From Tachypleus tridentatus (taxonomy: Eukaryota; Arthropoda; Merostomata; Xiphosura; Limulidae): a stretch of 64,000 nt of DNA. Positions 10,002 through 21,572 of this stretch are shown here, in pieces. The notes below the pieces were generated by a model that was not told where the DNA came from, ran no database searches, and saw only the letters and a program-made list of their open reading frames with translations. Made by a program: the position numbers and the translations under genes. The DNA is taken from the NCBI RefSeq assembly GCF_004210375.1, contig NC_134830.1, positions 7,998,001-8,062,000 of the forward strand, written 5' to 3'. Numbering within the stretch: the first letter of the stretch is position 1; every line of letters starts with the position of its first letter.

Positions 10002-13000
10002 TTCACTTGAACGGTTGTCTGACAGTGACCATATTAAAGATCCACTTGAAGGGCTGTCTAATGATGAACAGTACTAAAGATTCACTTGAAGGGCTGTCTA
10101 ATGATGAACAGTACTAAAGATTCACTTGAATGGCTGTCTGATGATGAACAGTACTAAAGATTCACTTGAAGGGCTGTCTGATGAAGAACAGTACTAAAGA
10201 TCCACTTGAAGGGCTGTCTAATGATGAACAATACTTAAGATTCACTTGAAGGACTGTCTAATGATGAACAGGACTAAAGATCCACTTGAAGAGCTGTCTA
10301 ATGATAAACAGTACTAAAGATTCACTTGAATGGCTGTCTGATGCTGAACAGTACTAAAGATTCACTTGAAGGGCTGTCTGATGAAGAACAGTACTCAAGA
10401 TCCATTTGAAGGGCTGTCTAATGATGAAAAGTACTAAAGATTCACTTGAAGGGCTGTCTGATGATGAACAGTACTTAAGATTCACTTGAAAGGCTGTCTA
10501 ATGATGAACAGGACTAAAGATCCACTTGAAGAGCTGTCTAATGATAAACAGTACTAAATATCCACTTGAAGGGCTGTCTAATGATGAACAGGACTAAAGA
10601 TCCACTTGAAGAGCTGTCTAATGATAAACAGTACTAAAGATTCACTTGAATGGCTGTCTGATGCTGAACAGTACTAAAGATTCACTTGAAGGGCTGTCTG
10701 ATGAAGAACAGTACTAAAGATCCATTTGAAGGGCTGTCTAATGATGAAAAGTACTAAATATCCACTAGAAGAGCTGTCTGATGATGAACAGTACTAAAGA
10801 TTCCCTTGAAGGGCTGTCTGATGAAGAACAGTACTAAAGATTCACTTGAAGGGGTGTCTAATGATGAACAGTACTAAAGATTCACTTCAATGACTGTCTG
10901 ATGATGAACAGTACTAAAGATTCTCTTGAAGGGCTGTCTGATGAAGAACAGTACTAAAGATTCACTTGAAGGGCTGTCTGATGATGAACAGGACTAAAGA
11001 TCCACTTGAAGAGCTGTCTAATGATAAACAGTACTAAAGATTCACTTGAATGGCTGTTTGATGCTGAACAGTACTAAAGATTCACTTGAAGGGCTGTCTG
11101 ATGAAGAACAGTACTAAAGATCCATTTGAAGGGCTGTCTAATGATGAAAAGTACTAAATATCCACTAGAAGAGCTGTCTGATGATGAACAGTACTAAAGA
11201 TTCCCTTGAAGGGCTGTCTGATGAAGAACAGTACTAAAGATTCACTTGAATGACTGTCTGATGATGAACAGTACTAAAGATTCCCTTGAAGGGCTGTCTG
11301 ATGAAGAACAGTACTAAAGATCCACTTGAAGGGCTGTCTAATGATGAAAAGTATTAAAGATCCACTAGAAGAGCTGTCTAATGATGAACAGTACTTAAGA
11401 TTCACTTGAAGGGCTGTCTAATGATGAACAGGACTAAAGATCCACTTGAAGAGCTGTCTAATGATAAACAGTACTAAAGATCCACTTGAAGGGCTGTCTA
11501 ATGATGAACAGTACTAAAGATCAACTTGAAGAACTGTCTAATGATGAACAGTACTGAAGATCCACTTGAAGGGCTGTCTAATGATGAACAGGACTAAAGA
11601 TCCACTTGAAGAGCTGTCTAATGATAAACAGTACTAAAGATTCACTTGAATGGCTGTCTGATGCTGAACAGTACTAAAGATTCACTTGAAGGGCTGTCTG
11701 ATGAAGAACAGTACTAAAGATCCATTTGAAGGGCTGTCTAATGATGTAAAGTACTAAATATCCACTAGAAGAGCTGTCTGATGATGAACAGTACTAAAGA
11801 TTCCCTTGAAGGGCTGTCTGATGAAGAACAGTACTAAAGATTCACTTGAATGACTGTCTGATGATGAACAGTACTAAAGATTCCCTTGAAGGGCTGTCTG
11901 ATGAAGAACAGTACTAAAGATCCACTAGAAGAGCTGTCTAATGATGAACAGTACTTAAGATTCACTTGAAGGGCTGTCTAATGATGAACAGGACTAAAGA
12001 TCCACTTGAAGAGCTGTCTAATGATAAACAGTACTAAAGATCCACTTGAAGGGCTGTCTAATGATGAACAGTACTAAAGATCAACTTGAAGAACTGTCTA
12101 ATGATGAACAGTACTAAAGATCCACTTGAAGGGCTGTCTAATGATGAACAGGACTAAAGATCCACTTGAAGAGCTGTCTAATGATAAACAGTACTAAAGA
12201 TTCACTTGAATGGCTGTCTGATGCTGAACAGTACTAAAGATTCACTTGAAGGGGTGTCTAATGATGAACAGTACTAAAGATTCACTTGAATGACTGTCTG
12301 ATGATGAACAGTACTAAAGATTCCCTTGAAGGGCTGTCTGATGAAGAACAGTACTAAAGATTCACTTGAAGGGCTGTCTGATGATGAACAGTACTAAAGA
12401 TCCACTTGAAGGGCTGTCTAATGATGAACAGTACTAAAGATTCACTTGAATGGCTGTCTGATGATGAACAGTACTAAAGATTCACTTGAAGGGCTGTCTG
12501 ATGAAGAACAGTACTAAAGATCCACTTGAAGGGCTGTCTAATGATGAAAAGTATTAAAGATCCACTAGAAGAGCTGTCTAATGATAAACAGTACTAAAGA
12601 TTCACTTGAATGGCTGTCTGATGCTGAACAGTACTAAAGATTCACTTGAAGGGCTGTCTGATGAAGAACAGTACTAAAGATCCATTTGAAGGGCTGTCTA
12701 ATGATGAAAAGTACTAAATATCCACTAGAAGAGCTGTCTAATGATGAACAGTACTAAAGATTCACTTGAAGGGCTGTCTAATGATGAACAGTACTAAAGA
12801 TTCACTTGAATGGCTGTCTGATGCTGAACAGTACTAAAGATCCACTTGAAGGGCTGTCTAATGATGAACAGTACTAAAGATTCACTTGAATGACTGTCTG
12901 ATGATGAACAGTACTAAAGATTCCCTTGAAGGGCTGTCTGATGAAGAACAGTACTAAAGATCCACTTGAAGGGCTGTCTAATGATGAAAAGTATTAAAGA

Positions 13001-15362
13001 TCCACTAGAAGGGCTGTCTAATGATGAACAGTACTAAAGATCAACTTGAAGAACTGTCTAATGATGAACAGTACTAAAGATCCACTTAAAGAGCTGTCTA
13101 ATGATAAACAGTACTAAAGATCCACTTGAAGGGCTGTCTAATGATGAACAGTACTAAAGATCAACTTGAAGAGCTGTTTGATGATAAACAGTACTAAAGA
13201 TCCACTTGAAGGGCTGTCTAATGATGAACAGTACTAAAGATCAACTTGAAGAACTGTCTAATGATGAACAGTACTAAAGATCCACTTGAAGGGCTGTCTA
13301 ATGATGAACAGGACTAAAGATCCACTTAAAGAGCTATCTGATGATGAACAGTACTAAAGATTCCCTTGAAGGGCTGTCTGATGAAGAACAGTACTAAAGA
13401 TCCACTTGAAGGGCTGTCTAATGATGAAAAGTATTAAAGATCCACTAGAAGAGCTGTCTAATGATGAACAGTACTTAAGATTCACTTGAAGGGCTGTCTA
13501 ATGATGAACAGGACTAAAGATCCACTTGAAGAGCTGTCTAATGATAAACAGTACTAAAGATCCACTTGAAGGGCTGTCTAATGATGAACAGTACTAAAGA
13601 TCAACTTGAAGAACTGTCTAATGATGAACAGTACTGAAGATCCACTTGAAGGGCTGTCTAATGATGAACAGGACTAAAGATCCACTTGAAGAGCTGTCTA
13701 ATGATAAACAGTACTAAAGATTCACTTGAATGGCTGTCTGATGCTGAACAGTACTAAAGATTCACTTGAAGGGCTGTCTGATGAAGAACAGTACTAAAGA
13801 TCCATTTGAAGGGCTGTCTAATGATGTAAAGTACTAAATATCCACTAGAAGAGCTGTCTGATGATGAACAGTACTAAAGATTCCCTTGAAGGGCTGTCTG
13901 ATGAAGAACAGTACTAAAGATTCACTTGAATGACTGTCTGATGATGAACAGTACTAAAGATTCCCTTGAAGGGCTGTCTGATGAAGAACAGTACTAAAGA
14001 TCCACTAGAAGAGCTGTCTAATGATGAACAGTACTTAAGATTCACTTGAAGGGCTGTCTAATGATGAACAGGACTAAAGATCCACTTGAAGAGCTGTCTA
14101 ATGATAAACAGTACTAAAGATCCACTTGAAGGGCTGTCTAATGATGAACAGTACTAAAGATCAACTTGAAGAACTGTCTAATGATGAACAGTACTAAAGA
14201 TCCACTTGAAGGGCTGTCTAATGATGAACAGGACTAAAGATCCACTTGAAGAGCTGTCTAATGATAAACAGTACTAAAGATTCACTTGAATGGCTGTCTG
14301 ATGCTGAACAGTACTAAAGATTCACTTGAAGGGGTGTCTAATGATGAACAGTACTAAAGATTCACTTGAATGACTGTCTGATGATGAACAGTACTAAAGA
14401 TCCACTTGAAGGGCTGTCTAATGATGAACAGTACTAAAGATCCACTTGAAGGGCTTTCTAATGATGAACAGTACTAAAGATTGACTTGAAGGGCTGTCTA
14501 ATGATGAACAGTACTAAAGATCCACTTGATGGGCTGTCTAATGATGAACAATACTAAAGATCCACTTGAAGGGCTGTCTAATGATGAACAGTACTAAAGA
14601 TCCACTTGATGGGCTGTTTAATGATGAACAATACTAAAGATCCACTTGAAGGGCTGTCTAATGATGAACAGTACTAAAGATCCACTTGAAGGGCTGTCTA
14701 ATGATGAACAATACTAAAGATCCACTTGAAGGGCTGTCTAATGATGAACAGTACTAAAGATCCACTTGAAGAGCTGTCTAATGATGAACAGTACTAAAGA
14801 TCCACCTGAAGGGCTGTCTGATGATGAACCATATTAAGCATTCACTTGAAGGGCATTCTAATGATGAACCATATTAAAGATTCCTTTGAGGGCTATCTAA
14901 CGATGAACCATATTATACATTCACTTGAAGGGCATTCTAATGATGAACCATATTAAAGATTCCTTTAAGGGCTATTTAACGATGAACCATATTAAACATT
15001 CACGTGAAGGGCATTCTAATGATGAACCATATTAAAGATTCACTTGAAAGGCTGTCTAAAGATAAACCGTGGTAAATATTCACTTGAAGGGCATTCTAAT
15101 GATGAATCATATTAAGTATTCACTTGAAGGGCATTCTAATGATATGAACCATATTAAAGGTTCACTTGAAAGGCTGTCTAAAGATAAACCGAACTAAAGA
15201 TTCACTTCATAAGCTATCTAATGATGAACCGTGTTAAAGATTCATTTGATAAGCTATCTAAAGATAATCCGAACTAAAGATTCACTTTATAAGCTATCTA
15301 ATGATGAACCGTGTTAAAGATTCATTTGATAAGCTATCTAATGATGAACCGTGTTAAAGAAT
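10002..15362. repeat. 40-bp minisatellite, about 134 copies
   Basis: A 40-bp unit contains TTCACTTGAAGGGCTGTCTA followed by ATGATGAACAGTACTAAAGA. It repeats in strict register for almost 5 kb, then frays between about 14,820 and 15,362 into variants carrying AACCATATTAAA. Within the array, roughly 11,270-12,320 recurs almost exactly at 13,350-14,400, an offset of 2,080 bp (52 units), including rare variants. The unit is not a multiple of three and carries stops. Confidence 0.95.
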
Positions 15363-15798
15363 TATCCACGATATTACCATATATGTAAATACAAAATGTG
15401 AACGTGTTGATAATGGATTGTACAGCCAGAGTTCGAATAGTAGTATAACAAATTTTGTTAGGAAGTCAACGAAGAGACACGAAGTTTCCGTTGAACTTCT
15501 TGTGAAGTCTGCGTATTGTTAAGAATGAAGTCAACAAAAGACAGCGGAAACTGAAAGACGCCGCCAAGACATTTCAAATTCGCTTCGCCACGTGCTAGTG
15601 TTTAATTCCGCAACAAGATAACCCCCACGCGCACACTGGCGCAGGTGACGCCAATCAGACGTTGAGATAGAGAAATGCACGTGATTCTAAAGTCGTTCAC
15701 TCTCAGGTTAGAGTTTACTGGTAAAACCTAGATTTACCAACAATAACCCGACTTCTGTCAGTTTTAACATTGCGGGAATTCTCTTACAGATTCAGTCA

Positions 15799-17352
15799 GG
15801 TATACTCTGTATGTATACCACAGAGATTAGTAGGTATACTGTGTATGTATTTTGTTTGTTTGTTTGTTTTGGAATTTCGCAGAAAGGTACTCAAGGGCTA
15901 TCTGTGCTAGCCGTCCCTAATTTAGCAGTGTAAGACTAGAGGGAAGGCAGCTAGTCATCACCACCCACCGCCAACTCTTGGGCTACTCTTTTAGCAACGA
16001 AAAGTGGGATAGACCGTCACATTATAACGCCCCCACGCCTGGGAGGGCGAGCATGTTTAGCGCGACGCGGGCGCGAACCCGCGACCCTCGGAATACGAGT
16101 GGCGCGCCTTACGCGCTTGGCCATGCCGGGCCATTGTGTATGTATACCACAGAGATTAGTAGGTGTATTGTGTATGTATACCACAGAGATTAGTAGGTAT
16201 ACTGTGTATGTATACCACAGAGATTAGTAAGTATACTGTGTATGTATACCACAGAGATTAGTAGGTGTATTGTGTATGTATACCACAGAGATTAGTAGGT
16301 ATACTGTGTATGTATACCACAGAGATTAGTAAGTATACTGTGTATGTATACCACAGAGATTAGTAGGTATACTGCGAATGTATACTAAAAAGATTAGTAA
16401 GTATACTGTGTATGTATACCACAGAGATTAGTAGGTATACTGTGAATGTATACCACAGAGATTAGTAGGTATACTGTGAATGTATACCACAGAGATTAGT
16501 AGGTATATTGTGTATGTATACCACAGAGATTAGTAAGTATACTGTGTATGTATACCACAGAGATTAGTAGGTATACTGTGAATGTATACCACATAGATTA
16601 GTAGGTATATTGTGTATGTATACCACAGAGATTAGTAGGTATATTGTGTATGTATACCATAGAGATTAATAGGTATAATGTGTATGTATACCACAGAGAT
16701 TAGTAGGTATATTGTGTATGTATACCACAGAGATTAGTAGGTATACTGTGAATGTATACCACAGAGATTAGTAGGTATATTGTGTATGTATACCACAGAG
16801 ATTAGTAGATATACTGTGTATGTATACCACAAATATTAGTAGATATACTGTGTATGTATACCACAGAGATTAGTAGGTATATTGTGTATGTATACCACAG
16901 AGATTAGTAGGTATATTATGTATGTATAGCACATAGAGTAGTAGGTATATTGTGTATGTATAGCACATAGATTAGTAGGTATATTGTGTATGTATAGCAC
17001 ATAGAGTAGTAGGTATATTGTGTATGTATAGCACATAGAGTAGTAGGTATATTGTGTATGTATAGCACACAGAGAGTAGTAGGTATATTGTGTATGTATA
17101 GCACATAGAGTAGTAGGTATATTGTGTATGTATAGCACATAGAGTAGTAGGTATATTGTGTATGTATAGCACATAGAGTAGTAGGTATATTGTGTATGTA
17201 TAGCACATAGATTAGTAGGTATATTGTGTATGTATAGCACATAGAGTAGTAGGTATATTGTGTATGTATACCACATAGATTAACAGGTATATTGTGTATG
17301 TATACCACATAAAGTAGTTGGTATATTGTGTATGTATAGCACATAGAGTAGT
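15799..17352. repeat. 34-bp minisatellite split by a SINE
   Basis: The unit contains GTATGTATACCACAGAGATT and AGTAGGTATACTGT. The left edge (15,799-15,850) is separated from the main block by the SINE at 15,851-16,132. The right half (16,916-17,352) uses a variant with ATAGCACATAGAGTAG. Open frames on the minus strand here, of up to about 152 codons, are repeats of TYTIY-like peptides and are not genes. Confidence 0.92.
15851..16132 (-). mobile_element. Thr-type SINE inside the 34-bp array
   Basis: A young-looking full-length minus-strand copy. Its head reads GGCCATGCCGGGCC on the plus strand and its B box is GCGCGAACCCGCGACC. The flanking array (TGTGTATGTAT on both sides) shows that it landed in a pre-existing minisatellite. 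The repeat hides any target-site duplication. Confidence 0.92.
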
Positions 17353-17499
17353 AAAATCTGACATATACTAACAAAGGGTTTCTCTACTCATCCAAAACTA
17401 TTTTAGCCTCTCAGTTTTTAGTGCTAAGAATCACACAGATCAGAAAAAGCTAGAATTATTTGTTTCTCGAAATCAGCATCGTTCATCCGTGATAACGAG

Positions 17500-18128
17500 A
17501 AAACCCACTTGTAAAGAAAAATATATATGTAAAAATTACACTTAATACCAAATTTATTCAAAAACCAGGCACAAAACTGAGGTCTATACTATGTAAAAAC
17601 TACAGTGACAAACACCACACCAACATTATTTATAAAATACAATGTGATAACTGCCACGACTTCTATATTGGAGAAACAAGTAGAAAAATGGAAACCAGGT
17701 TCAAAGAACATAAAAAGTCACCTTCACACGTTTTTGAACACCGCAAATCAAATAAACACAACATAACCATGGAAAACATTCAAATACTAAATAAAGAAAC
17801 AAACATAAACAAACGTAAAATTAAAGAAGTCTTACTTATACAACAACTCAAGCTCAAAATAAACCAATACAAAGGAACACCTTTATATCTATATTAATAA
17901 ATATAATCAAACATTTAAGCACGCCCTCTACATTCCTACACTCAATTACACAACCCCTTTCAAATATGTGGTCAGCTATCGGTTACTTACCTCTTTCTTT
18001 CTTTGTGAACCTGACGATGACCGAAGAAGGTCGAAACGTTGTTCGCTCTTTTGCATAAAAATTTTTTCAGCCAATACCAGCCGTTTTTACATACATATTT
18101 TTCAACCAATACCAGCCGTTTTTACAAA
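17500..18128 (+). mobile_element. Penelope-like retroelement, 3' part with GIY-YIG endonuclease
   Basis: From about 17,610 an open frame reads NIIYKIQCDNC, then FYIGETSRKMETRFKEH, continuing to a stop at 17,897. This is the GIY-YIG nuclease domain typical of the C-terminus of Penelope-like elements: paired Cys residues, then YIGET, R and EH. The reverse transcriptase is absent. At 18,010-18,050 the non-coding end carries CTGACGATGACCGAAGAAGG followed by TCGAAACG, a hammerhead-ribozyme-like core. The upstream words GAGAAAACCCACTTGT recur at the other Penelope ends in the window. Confidence 0.82.
18010..18052 (+). ncRNA. hammerhead-ribozyme-like motif in the Penelope end
   Basis: CTGACGA, a GACC/GGTC stem with a short loop, then GAAAC matches the CUGANGA-stem II-GAAA core of a hammerhead. 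The flanking GAAC and GTTC can pair. Penelope-like elements are known to carry short hammerheads in their terminal repeats. The fit is seen by eye only, and activity is not shown. Confidence 0.5.
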
Positions 18129-18129
18129 T

Positions 18130-18888
18130 GAGTAACGTTCATCCTTATAGGGTTCTCGCCAGTAAACAAATAGTTTTCACATTACACATTAAAGACAAAA
18201 TAAGCAACACTGAATGTTAGGTTAATTGTAAACTACGTTGTTTTCAGTTTCAGTAACTTACACGTGTTTATATTTACGCCCCTAATCTTTTGTACATGGA
18301 TGTAATCTGTTTCCGAAGACAGGCCTTCATGACTATGAGGGTCCACGAGGTTCTTTTTCGTTCGAAAGATTCTTCGGATTCGAGCATAGTTGCCTTTAAT
18401 TCTGCATTTATAGGTCCCTGACTAAAGAGACAGTCAGCAGCACCCTCCATTACATATATCTATACCTGACCCTTTCAAAAGGATAATAGAGTTCACGTCT
18501 CAAACCTGAGATATTCCGATTTGTAGCGCTAGCTCGCTAACCATAACGTAAACATTGGCCGCCCCCACACTGAGTTAGACGTTTCATTATATTCAGCTAG
18601 GTTAACACATTGCCGGGAACTTTAGAATTAACTCGGATAGTGTTCTGGCTTATACTTGGAAAACAACAGTTACCCCTGTAGTGAAGTTAGTTTTTATCGA
18701 AGGGAACATCATACTAACAAGAAATAAATGAGAAAAAATATTGCATACGTTTACATATATTCAAGAATAAAGTCTCCTTTAAAACTACATGAACTGAGAG
18801 TTCAGCAAGTAGACCTTTTGACAGCTTACAGAAGTTGACTGTGTGATGTACAGATCTGTTTTAGATAACGAGTCACTTTGGACAGAAT
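18130..18888. other. unassigned stretch between arrays
   Basis: Single-copy-looking sequence with slightly higher GC at 18,280-18,560. I see no clear exon, promoter or repeat. Confidence 0.4.
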
Positions 18889-20415
18889 GTTACAACCTGT
18901 AATAACGAGCGTAAAGAGAAGGTTGTTACTACTTGTAACAAATAAAAGATTGTTACTACATGTAATAAAGTGTGTAAATAACATTTTGTTAGCAGCTTGT
19001 TGCAACATATAATAAAGAGTATAAATAACATATTGTTACTTCCTTTAACAAAGAAATGATTGTTAGTACATGGAATAAAGAGCACAAAGAACATATTGTT
19101 ACTACATGTAATAAAGAGTGCAAATAACATATTGTTACTACCTGTAATGGCCCGGCATGGCCTAGCGGGTAAGGCGTGCGACTCGTAATCCGAGGGTCGC
19201 GGGTTCGCGCCCGCGTCGCGCTAAACATGCTCGCCCTCCCAGCCGTGGGGGTGTATAATGTGACGGTCAATCCCACTATTCGTTGGTAAAAGAGTAGCCC
19301 AAGAGTTGGCGGTGGGTGGTGATGACTAGCTGCCTTCCCTCTAGTCTTACACTGCTAAATTAGGGACGGCTAGCACAGATAGCCCTTGAGTAGCTTTGTG
19401 CGAAATTCTAAAAAAAACAAACAAACAAACAAACTACCTGTAACAAAGAAAAGATTGTTACTATATGTAATAAAGAGTATAAATAACATATTGTTAGTAC
19501 CTGTAACAAAGAAATTATTGTTGCTACATGTGTTAAAGAGTGTAAATAACATATTGTTACTTCCTGTAACAAAGAAATTATTGTTGCTACATGTATTAAA
19601 GAGTGTAAATAACATATTGTTACTACCTCTAACAAAGAAATTATTGTTGCTATATGTAATAAAGAGTATAAATAACATATTGTTAGTACCTGTAACAAAG
19701 AAATTATTGTTGCTACATGTATTAAAGAGTGTAAATAACACATTGTTAGTACCTGTAACAAAGAAATTATTGTTGCTACATGTATTAAAGGTGTAAATAA
19801 CATATTGTTACTACCTCTAACAAAGAAAAGATTGTTACTATATGTAATAAAGAGTATAAATAACATATTGTTAGTACCTGTAACAAAGAAATTATTGTTG
19901 CTACATGTATTAAAGAGTGTAAATAACACATTGTTAGTACCTGTAACAAAGAAATTATTGTTGCTACATGTATTAAAGAGTGTAAATAACATATTGTTAC
20001 TACCTCTAACAAAGAAAAGATTGTTACTATATGTAATAAAGAGTGTAAATAACATATTGTTACTACCTCTAACAAAGAAAAGATTGTTACTATATGTAAT
20101 AAAGAATATAAATAACATATTGTTGCTACATGTATTAAAGAGTGTAAATAACATATTGTTGGTACATGTAATAAAGAACATATTGTTACTATATGTAATC
20201 AAGAGTGTAAATAACATATTGTTACTATATGTAATCAAGAGTGTAAATAACATATTGTTACTACATGTAATAAAGAACATATTGTTACTACATGTAATAA
20301 AGAACATATTGTTGCTACATGTAATAAAGAGTGTAAATAACATATTGTTGCTACATGTAATAAAGAGTGTACAGAACATGTTGTTACTTCCTGTAACAAA
20401 GAAAAGATTGTTATT
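18889..20415. repeat. 63-bp minisatellite with long accidental frames on both strands
   Basis: A unit of about 63 bp contains AACAAAGAAATTATTGTTGC, TACATGTATTAAAGAGTGTA and AATAACATATTGTTA. Because 63 is 21 codons, the array stays open in several frames: 323 codons on the minus strand (19,408-20,379) and 214 on the plus strand (19,805-20,449). These encode 21-residue repeats such as MLFTLFNTCSNN. Both strands are open over the same DNA and no domain is present, so I treat them as by-products. Confidence 0.9.
19149..19432 (+). mobile_element. Thr-type SINE inside the 63-bp array
   Basis: Full-length plus-strand copy from GGCCCGGCATGGCC to an (AAAC)n tail. It is flanked by an 11-bp duplication ACTACCTGTAA at 19,137-19,147 and 19,433-19,443, although that word also occurs in the array. 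Its head is close to the apparent family consensus, so it is relatively young. Confidence 0.93.
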
Positions 20416-20687
20416 ACTCGGAAGTTCATCCTTTGTTTTTGTAAACTAAGACCATTATAAAGTTTACTCTCTCGTAAAAGTACATGCAGTATGTATTCGA
20501 AGTGTTTAATATGAATCAGGTGGCAATTTTGTTCAAAAACAAAACTGAAAACATATTCAGGACATTCTTAGTTTATTAAATTTCACAGAAATATTCATCC
20601 ATTTTTCACTTCATTGTACAAGAACGTATCCTAGGAGTATCTGTGCGTATTTCTTCGTCAGTAAATAAACCTATATTTACCTTAAAT

Positions 20688-20818
20688 AAGCCCCCTGCTA
20701 GTACAGCGGTATGTCTCCGGATTTACAACGCTAAAATCAGCGTTCAATTCCCCTCGGTGGGCTGAGCAGATAGCCCGATGTGGCTTTGCTATAAGAAAAA
20801 CACAAAAACACACACACC
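20688..20818 (+). mobile_element. third-family tRNA-derived SINE with CA tail
   Basis: GTACAGCGGTATGTCTCCGG, TTACAACGCTAAAATCAG and CAGATAGCCCGATGTGGC are followed by AAAACACAAAAACACACAC. It is a better preserved member of the family also seen at 6.5 kb. Confidence 0.82.
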
Positions 20819-21033
20819 TTGAATACCACACTAATAAACAAGTTTGTTTCTCGTAAGATTTCTGAATTTTTTCATCGAAACTCTGATATCGTTTTCAACA
20901 CCTAATATTAAGGTTTAATAACGAACTCAAGCGGGTGAACATAATGAATTATATTTGGAACTGCATCATGGGTTTCTTTAGCTACATTATCAGTTCACTT
21001 TATGATGGCAGCTATATGAATATCGTTTGTTTT

Positions 21034-21572
21034 TTACCATGGGCGCCATACTGTTTCTCCATCAGCCTGATTCTTACACTCAACATTTTTTATCTTTATT
21101 ATTTGGGGATTTTCTTGATTATTATTCTTCACAATTTCGTTTTGACTCGAACCCAAGTCCTTTTTGAAAGGTATTTTAATTCCAGGATGACGGCCAATAA
21201 AATCGCCAGATGACGTGTCACTGTTGTACACGGGCCAAAAATAATAACCACTAGAAAAAACTCCAGGACCAATAACGGCGTTCTTAAGCGGCAATTCATT
21301 ACGATTTGGTTCTGTTTCTCTGGAGATTTCTACTTGTGTTTGGCGAGAATCTGACATCACGAGCAAGTCCTCTATCTGGTTCGTCGAGTCGCCACTGCAA
21401 CGTTTGTTGTTTTCATGAAGCCTTCTATTCAGGTGACAAAACAGACGGGTCATGAACTCAGAAGAGCATCTATACTCATTAGCTGACAAAAAACGAGTAA
21501 TCTCAGTCATACATTCCCTGTAGCCAATAATAAAACCTTCACCAGCTGGCGCTTCAGGCATGGTGCTGACCT
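21034..21572 (-). CDS. HES-like exon 4: Orange domain to WRPW stop
   Basis: The exon begins after the acceptor CCCTGTAG, with a phase that completes a Glu codon from exon 3, and ends at TAA. Residues 12-60 or so form the Orange-type helices (GYRECMTEITRFLSANE, then SSEFMTRLFCHLNRRL). A polar, low-complexity linker of about 100 residues follows, with NNNQENPQIIKIK near the end. The last four residues are WRPW. The total of about 179 residues is normal for the C-terminal exon of the family. Confidence 0.9.

Noticed and set aside
10002-15362. Regular spaced repeats as a possible CRISPR-like array
   Set aside because: There are no unique spacers between repeats; the 40-bp units are contiguous and the context is animal nuclear DNA.
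15978-16193. 71-codon plus-strand frame, and similar ones at 18,989-19,276 and 62,998-63,234
   Set aside because: They translate the Thr-type SINE; the same peptide words (TRARTRDPR, GRASMFSATR) recur at each SINE.
16836-17374. Three overlapping minus-strand frames of 78-152 codons encoding Tyr/Ile/Thr-rich repeats
   Set aside because: They are translations of the 34-bp minisatellite; different frames of the same DNA give nearly the same peptide, with no domain, start context or splice signals.
19386-20449. Long frames on both strands (up to 323 codons) as a possible repetitive protein gene
   Set aside because: The 63-bp period is a multiple of three, so open frames are expected by chance. 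Both strands are open over the same bases, and a SINE abuts them.
20935-21213. 92-codon plus-strand frame with hydrophobic runs, like a membrane protein
   Set aside because: It lies antisense to the Orange/WRPW exon of the HES-like gene, which has far stronger support.
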